Of a DNA stretch of 17,552 nt, positions 13,343 to 17,552 are shown one piece after another. Positions within the stretch are counted from its first letter, which is position 1. Each line of letters begins with the position of its first letter. The translations under genes were made by a program, and so were the position numbers. The DNA is from JAIBAI01 sp044238875. Lineage in GTDB: Bacteria > Bacteroidota > Bacteroidia > M30B66. The stretch is taken from contig JBIICM010000035.1 of NCBI GenBank assembly GCA_044238875.1, positions 1 through 17,552 of the forward strand, read 5' to 3'. Below the pieces are notes generated by a model. That model worked only from the letters and a program-made list of their open reading frames with translations, was not told the DNA's origin and ran no database searches.

Positions 13343-15097
13343 ATGTACGATATTACAGAGTTGAATGCTAAACTCGTGGGAGAACTGCGGGATATTGCGA
13401 AACAACTTGAAATTCCAAAATCTGAGACGCTCAAAAAGAATGAGCTGGTTTACAAAATCCTTGATGAACAAGCTATTAAACCTGATCTTGCGGCTAAACT
13501 GAAGTCGGAAGGCACAAGCAGTCCGGCACCAGTTAACGCAACTGAACCGGAAAAAACTGAGCCGGAAGCCCCTAAGCCGGCACAAAAGCTTGAGCGCAAA
13601 CCAAGACTCAGGGCACAACCGCCTTTAACAAAAGTAACTGCTGAAAGACCTGCTACGGCTGAAAAAGAACCTCTGGTGAGGGAGTCTGTTACCAACGGTT
13701 ACCAAAAAGTCCAGCCGGCAGCGACGCCCTTACCGGAAAAATCATCCAGGGTGCATTTCGACAAACGGGGAGATAATCTGGCAGACTATCAGCCACCCGC
13801 CGTTGCCGAACCCGCTCCCGTTCTACAGGCTCCGCAAAATCAGGGAATGAGCCAGCGGCCGCCGCAACAGGAACAACGCGGAAACTGGCCGCAAACCCCT
13901 CCCGGAAACCGCCAGAACCTACCCAGAAATCCTCAGCAGCAACAACAAACTGCACCGCCCCAGCCAGAAGTTCAGATGCCTGAACTCTTTGTGAAATCCG
14001 AAGGGGTTATCGAAATCATGCCTGAAGGGTATGGCTTCATGCGCTCTTCTGATTATAACTATCTGGCTTCTCCGGATGATATTTATGTGTCAGCCGGGCA
14101 AATTAAAGTCAACGGACTGAAAACGGGTGATACAGTTGAAGGTTTGGTCAGACCTCCCCGCGAAGGCGAGAAATATTTTCCCCTCGTAAAAATCGAGAAA
14201 ATCAACGGCCGTGAACCTTCGTTTGTCAGAGATCGTGTGCCGTTTGACTTCCTCACGCCAATGTTTCCCGACGAAAAGCTGAGACTTACGAATCACAAAC
14301 ACGGCACCCTTTCAACCCGTGTGCTTGACCTTTTTGCCCCGATCGGAAAAGGTCAGCGCGGATTAATTGTTGCCCAGCCTAAAACCGGTAAAACAGTTTT
14401 GCTGAAAGAAGTTGCCAATGCAATTGCGGATAATCATCCGGAAGTTTACCTTATCATATTACTAGTAGATGAGCGTCCGGAGGAGGTAACCGATATGGCC
14501 CGCAGCGTTAGGGCAGAAGTAATAGCCTCAACCTTTGACGAACCCGCCGACCGGCACGTGAAGATTGCCAACATTGTACTGGAAAAATCAAAACGACTTG
14601 TTGAATGTGGTCATGATGTAGTAATTCTGCTTGATTCAATTACCAGGCTTGCGAGGGCTTATAACACCGTTCAGCCGGCTTCCGGTAAGGTGCTCTCGGG
14701 CGGTGTGGATGCCAATGCCCTGCATAAACCCAAGCGCTTCTTTGGTGCAGCGCGTAAAATTGAAAAAGGAGGATCGCTCACCATCATTGCAACCGCATTG
14801 ATTGATACCGGCTCTAAAATGGATGAGGTGATTTTTGAAGAGTTTAAAGGTACCGGTAATATGGAGTTACAACTCGACCGTAAATTGGCCAATAAACGCG
14901 TGTTCCCGGCCATTGACCTGATGGCTTCCGGTACCAGAAGAGATGATCTGCTGGTTGACAAGGAAACTTTGCAAAGAATGTGGATATTGCGCAATCACCT
15001 GAGCGATATGAATACCGTTGAAGCGATGGAATTTATCCGCAATCAAATGCATGGAACTATCAGCAATGAGGAGTTCCTTGTCTCCATGAACGGATAG
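13343..15097 (+). CDS. rho: Transcription termination factor Rho with long disordered insertion
   Basis: This 584-residue hexameric RNA-dependent ATPase terminates transcription; E. coli Rho is 419 residues. Order: an N-terminal helix bundle (1-44, LNAKLVGELRDIAKQLEI); a low-complexity insertion (about 45-212), first rich in E/K/P/A, then Q/P/N/R with a five-Q run (198-202); the primary RNA-binding OB fold (about 215-292) with GYGFMRS (229-235); and the RecA-like motor. The motor has Walker A AQPKTGKT (344-351), the catalytic-glutamate motif DERPEEV (376-382), Walker B VVILLDS (426-432), the Q loop ASGKVLSGGVDANAL (446-460) and the R-loop region GGSLTIIATALIDTGSKMDEV. Key residues are intact, so it should be active. 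Its TAG stop overlaps the GTG of the following gene by one base. Confidence 0.98.
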   Translation: MYDITELNAKLVGELRDIAKQLEIPKSETLKKNELVYKILDEQAIKPDLAAKLKSEGTSSPAPVNATEPEKTEPEAPKPAQKLERKPRLRAQPPLTKVTAERPATAEKEPLVRESVTNGYQKVQPAATPLPEKSSRVHFDKRGDNLADYQPPAVAEPAPVLQAPQNQGMSQRPPQQEQRGNWPQTPPGNRQNLPRNPQQQQQTAPPQPEVQMPELFVKSEGVIEIMPEGYGFMRSSDYNYLASPDDIYVSAGQIKVNGLKTGDTVEGLVRPPREGEKYFPLVKIEKINGREPSFVRDRVPFDFLTPMFPDEKLRLTNHKHGTLSTRVLDLFAPIGKGQRGLIVAQPKTGKTVLLKEVANAIADNHPEVYLIILLVDERPEEVTDMARSVRAEVIASTFDEPADRHVKIANIVLEKSKRLVECGHDVVILLDSITRLARAYNTVQPASGKVLSGGVDANALHKPKRFFGAARKIEKGGSLTIIATALIDTGSKMDEVIFEEFKGTGNMELQLDRKLANKRVFPAIDLMASGTRRDDLLVDKETLQRMWILRNHLSDMNTVEAMEFIRNQMHGTISNEEFLVSMNG

Positions 15098-15615
15098 TGA
15101 AACCGGAAACCAGGTTCAGTCTTCTTTTTCTTGGCCTTTCCATTATCTGGAGAACAGGGCTGTTGTTGTCTGGTCTTGCTGATTCATATGTAGGCCAATT
15201 TCCCCTTTTACCGGTTTTGGCTTTTTTACTGATTGCCATGTACAGAGGTATAGAGAGCCGCAGAAAAGCCTCCTTTTCCGAAGGCTTTCAGTTTATGGAC
15301 ATGTTCAAATCGGGTATGTCTATAGCCCTGCTTTCAACCCTCATGTACTCTTTGTTTCTCTATGTATATCTGCGCTATCTTGATCTTTCATTCAAATCGA
15401 GATTCATTCTGCGCCGTATCGAAGAACTCAGAAAAGACGGAACCAGTCAGGAGGATATTGACGCCTGGATACAAACCACCCAGTCTTTCCCGTTTGTAAC
15501 AGCATGGTTGATGTTTACATTTATCGGCCTTTTACTGATCAGTTTGTTTTATGCAGCCGCCATTTCAAAAATGATGGTGCGTAAATACAAGGCAAGGGCT
15601 GGGGGGGTGGTCTGA
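15097..15615 (+). CDS. DUF4199 family membrane protein
   Basis: The 172-residue protein has four predicted membrane segments (about 8-27, 34-49, 73-96 and 132-158) and a charged loop between the third and fourth (RFILRRIEELRKDGTSQEDIDAW). The layout and the GFQFMDMFKSG motif after the second segment fit the Bacteroidota DUF4199 family. Function is unknown. The start is a GTG at 15097 that shares its G with the rho TAG stop, which points to translational coupling with rho. No ATG lies near the N-terminus. Confidence 0.75.
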   Translation: MKPETRFSLLFLGLSIIWRTGLLLSGLADSYVGQFPLLPVLAFLLIAMYRGIESRRKASFSEGFQFMDMFKSGMSIALLSTLMYSLFLYVYLRYLDLSFKSRFILRRIEELRKDGTSQEDIDAWIQTTQSFPFVTAWLMFTFIGLLLISLFYAAAISKMMVRKYKARAGGVV

Positions 15616-15624
15616 AAATGCAGA

Positions 15625-15765
15625 TTAGAAGTAGTTGTTGACTGCAAACTTATATTGATCGATGAAAATACGTTTGATGGGGGAAATGTTATTTTGCTCA
15701 TAAAAAATGAGCATAGCCTTTTTATAGTCAATAGAATCAACTGTTCTATACGATAACAATGCCAT
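15625..15765 (-). pseudogene. Possible degenerate C-terminal gene fragment (Fic-like pattern)
   Basis: On the minus strand a 46-codon frame from an ATG at 15765 ends at a TAA at 15625. It has protein-like composition: YKKAMLIFYEQNN, then SPIKRIFIDQYKFAVNNYF. The spacing of FYE-N-(K)-IF-Y-A resembles the C-terminal helices of Fic-domain proteins, but this is a weak, unaided comparison. The open frame continues to 16101, but only as the antisense of rbfA. It may be the tail of a lost gene, a small gene, or chance. Confidence 0.25.
15695..15724 (+). terminator. Possible terminator after the rho-DUF4199 unit
   Basis: TGCTCAT (15695-15701) and ATGAGCA (15707-15713) form a 7-bp stem around a five-A loop; five Ts follow six bases later (15719-15723). 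The stem is only moderately G+C rich and the T run is displaced, and it lies 80 bp after the DUF4199 stop, so this is a moderate call. Confidence 0.4.
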
Positions 15766-15834
15766 ACAGAACAATGCCGGCTGCCAGCGCAATGCCCCTT
15801 GTTCCAAACAGATGCCTTCTTCGATGTTGTTTCC

Positions 15835-15842
15835 TATCTTTG
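15835..15842 (+). promoter_or_regulatory. -7 box placing rbfA on a near-leaderless transcript
   Basis: TATCTTTG is an exact TAnnTTTG match ending only 4 bp before the rbfA ATG at 15847. Initiation at the usual distance from this box would fall on or next to the start codon. A clear -33 TTTG is not visible. Confidence 0.45.
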
Positions 15843-15846
15843 TTGC

Positions 15847-16191
15847 ATGGAAAGTACCCGGCAAAAAAAAGTGGCACGGCTTGTTCAAAAAGAACTGGCA
15901 ACCTATTTCCTCCGGGAAAGTAAGACCCTTTACGGAGGCGCCTTCATTACGGTAACTACTGTAAGAATCAGCCCCGACCTGAGCCATGCCCGCGTTTACC
16001 TTAGTCTGTTTAAGGCAGCTGATGCCGGGGCTTTGCTTGATCAGATTGTCGCCGAAAAGAAAGAAATCCGCAAACACCTCGGAGAAATGGTCAGAAAACA
16101 ATTAAGGATAGTGCCGGATCTGGACTTTTTCTTAGACGACTCGCTTGATTATTTTGAGAAAATTGACAAGCTGCTGAAGAACAATAGTTAA
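15847..16191 (+). CDS. rbfA: 30S ribosome-binding factor RbfA
   Basis: This 114-residue protein has a single KH-like domain and acts late in 30S subunit maturation, binding near the 5' end of 16S rRNA. Recognisable parts are the N-terminal helix QKKVARLVQKELATYF, the core strand VTTVRISPDLSHARVYLSLF (39-54 region), and the C-terminal VRKQLRIVPDLDFFLDDSLDYFEKIDKLL. The frame extends back to a TTG at 15799, but the family alignment and the ATG at 15847 fix the start at MESTRQKK. The stop is followed after one base by the GTG of the ABC permease gene, so the two are co-transcribed. Confidence 0.93.
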   Translation: MESTRQKKVARLVQKELATYFLRESKTLYGGAFITVTTVRISPDLSHARVYLSLFKAADAGALLDQIVAEKKEIRKHLGEMVRKQLRIVPDLDFFLDDSLDYFEKIDKLLKNNS

Positions 16192-16192
16192 G

Positions 16193-17404
16193 GTGGGTTT
16201 AATCATTTACATAGCGCGGAGATACCTGTTTTCGCGCAAATCAACCCATGTAATCAATATTATTTCCGGTATCTCGGTGTTCGGTATCCTGTTTTGTACC
16301 GCTGCACTGATTATTTTGCTTTCGGCTTTCAACGGACTTGAAAACTGGGTGATCAGACTTTACAATTCCGTTGATCCTGAGCTCAAGGTGTTGCCTGTAA
16401 ATGAAAAATTCTTCCGGGCCGATCAGGCCAAAATTGAACGGATAAAAAAACTGACCGGCGTTAACGAGGTGATTGAGGTGATTGAGGAAAACGGACTCAT
16501 TACTTACCGCGAGGCTCAGTTTATATGCACCATAAAAGGTGTTGGCGAAGGATTTTCAAGAACTGCCGGATTATCTGACAAAATGATAGCAGGCCGGTTC
16601 AGCCTTGAAAGGGGAAATCAGCCGGCAGCGCTCGCCGGCAGCGGAGTGGCCTACGCCCTTTCAGCAAACCTTAACGACATCAACAATCCGTTTGAATTGT
16701 ATGTGCCGCGACCCGGCGCAGGTTTTACCATGAATCCGTCGGAGGCTTTTCACAGCGCGCAGATATTTCCGGCCGGGTTTTTTGAAGTTCAGCCAGAATA
16801 TGATTCAAAATACCTCATTGTACCGATTGATTTTGCAAGAGATTTGTTTTTACGCAACAACCTGTTGAGCCACCTTGAGATACGCCTTGACGCAGATGCC
16901 GACATTGCTTCCCTGCGCGAAGAGATCCACGGGATACTCGGTGTTTCATTTGTGATAAAAGACCGGTTTGAACAGCACGAGGTGCTGTACAAGATCATCA
17001 ATGCTGAAAAATGGGCTGTTTTCCTGATCGGCATGTTCATCGTGCTGATCGCGGCTTTCAATATTACCGGTACACTTACCATGCTTATCGTTGACAAAAG
17101 CCGGGATGTGGGTACCCTCAGAAGCCTTGGGTTGACCTGGAGCCGTATCAGAAAAATATTCTTCACCGAAGGGCTGCTGGTTTCATTGTCAGGCCTTGCA
17201 GGAGGCATACTACTGGGCTCACTGCTCGTGTGGTTGCAGCAAATTACGGGGATGATAAAAATCAACGATTACGATGCGTATCCGGTTGATTTTCAGTGGG
17301 GCGATTATGCGCTGGTAAGCATTACTGTTATTGCCATAGGAGCCTTGGCCTCCTGGTTTCCTTCATCCGTTGTATTTCGCAGATACGCCTTGCGGAAGGC
17401 TTGA
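16193..17404 (+). CDS. ABC transporter permease, LolC/LolE-FtsX family
   Basis: This 403-residue inner-membrane permease has the MacB/FtsX layout: one N-terminal membrane segment (about 22-48, SGISVFGILFCTAALIILLSAF), a large periplasmic MacB-type domain (about 55-270), then three membrane segments in the FtsX domain (about 275-300, 325-350 and 370-395). KSRDVGTLRSLGLTWSRIRKIFFTEG is the coupling region that contacts the ATPase. This pattern fits lipoprotein-releasing LolC/E relatives, but the Bacteroidota relatives are not experimentally assigned, and no ATPase gene is in the window. The start is GTG at 16193, one base after the rbfA TAA. The last 42 bp overlap the convergent lipB. Confidence 0.88.
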   Translation: MGLIIYIARRYLFSRKSTHVINIISGISVFGILFCTAALIILLSAFNGLENWVIRLYNSVDPELKVLPVNEKFFRADQAKIERIKKLTGVNEVIEVIEENGLITYREAQFICTIKGVGEGFSRTAGLSDKMIAGRFSLERGNQPAALAGSGVAYALSANLNDINNPFELYVPRPGAGFTMNPSEAFHSAQIFPAGFFEVQPEYDSKYLIVPIDFARDLFLRNNLLSHLEIRLDADADIASLREEIHGILGVSFVIKDRFEQHEVLYKIINAEKWAVFLIGMFIVLIAAFNITGTLTMLIVDKSRDVGTLRSLGLTWSRIRKIFFTEGLLVSLSGLAGGILLGSLLVWLQQITGMIKINDYDAYPVDFQWGDYALVSITVIAIGALASWFPSSVVFRRYALRKA

Positions 17405-17552
17405 GTCGCGTATCAGTTCAGCGCTAAAAAGGGCGGCAATTTGCCCTGCAAGTAACTCCGCCACCTGATCAGGTGTTGGCGCCTTTTCACCCAATTCATG
17501 CGCCATGCTCGTAACAGCATGTTCACTGATACCGCAGGGAATGATGTGCTGA
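17363..17552 (-). CDS. lipB: Octanoyltransferase LipB, C-terminal part (gene continues beyond window)
   Basis: The minus strand from the window edge encodes about 62 codons ending at a TGA at 17365-17363. The reading begins QHIIPCGISEHAVTSMAHEL and then ELG.KAPTPDQVAELLAGQI. IIPCGI followed by VTS and ELG is the conserved C-terminal block of LipB, whose cysteine (here in PCGI) forms the thioester intermediate when octanoate is moved from acyl carrier protein to lipoyl domains. The rest of the gene lies to the right. It overlaps the 3' end of the ABC permease gene by 42 bp, tail to tail, with no terminator between. Confidence 0.85.
   Translation of the reverse strand, partial: QHIIPCGISEHAVTSMAHELGEKAPTPDQVAELLAGQIAALFSAELIRDSSLPQGVSAKYNG

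Noticed and set aside
13450..13955. Two minus-strand ORFs opposite the Rho insertion
   Set aside because: They mirror the low-complexity sequence of rho; composition (runs of Gly, Ala, Val, Ser) is that of a shadow frame.
14671..15052. Minus-strand ORFs opposite the Rho motor domain
   Set aside because: They are antisense to highly conserved rho codons, with no promoter or recognisable domain.
15625..16101. Full 158-codon minus-strand ORF across rbfA
   Set aside because: Most of it is the antisense of rbfA, a conserved gene; only the last 46 codons lie outside and are listed separately with low confidence.

Overview
The window reads as a chromosomal segment of a member of the Bacteroidota (Bacteroidetes), moderately A+T rich. 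Supporting signs are a Rho factor with a long disordered insertion, DUF4293 and DUF4199 genes flanking rho, a type IX secretion (T9SS) C-terminal sorting domain, -7 promoter boxes of the TAnnTTTG type, and no convincing Shine-Dalgarno sequences. I see no rRNA, tRNA, CRISPR array, phage or intact insertion sequence.

Left part (1-4253): the 3' part of a class IV aminotransferase gene, a convergent SAM methyltransferase, a divergent lipoprotein of unknown function, a YugP-type membrane zinc metallopeptidase, and a divergent small heat-shock protein (Hsp20) with a strong terminator. Between Hsp20 and the next operon lies a decayed remnant of a SWIM zinc-finger gene (about 3933-4077, minus strand), which to my reading is an internally deleted pseudogene.

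Middle part (4254-13122), all on the minus strand: transcription runs DUF4293, Wzx-type flippase, Wzz-type chain-length regulator, Wzy/WaaL-type polymerase or ligase, then a 237-bp gap, then a two-gene surface module present twice in tandem. Each copy is a small secreted protein (about 160 aa) followed by a large DUF2341 + LamG protein with an N-terminal membrane segment. A terminator separates the copies. The small proteins are free-standing versions of the fibronectin-III-like domain that sits just before the T9SS sorting domain in the larger large protein. Only that large protein (6242-8014) keeps this domain and the sorting domain; its paralogue (4254-5645) ends instead in a charged, Q/N-rich tail. 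This duplicated module is the best candidate here for an undescribed system. A reasonable but unproven idea is a cell-surface or envelope assembly linked to the neighbouring polysaccharide genes.

Right part (13343-17552): rho, translationally coupled to a DUF4199 membrane protein; a gap with a possible degenerate gene end; rbfA; a LolC/E-type ABC permease starting one base after the rbfA stop; and, convergent and overlapping it, the 3' end of lipB. This part is ordinary housekeeping content.
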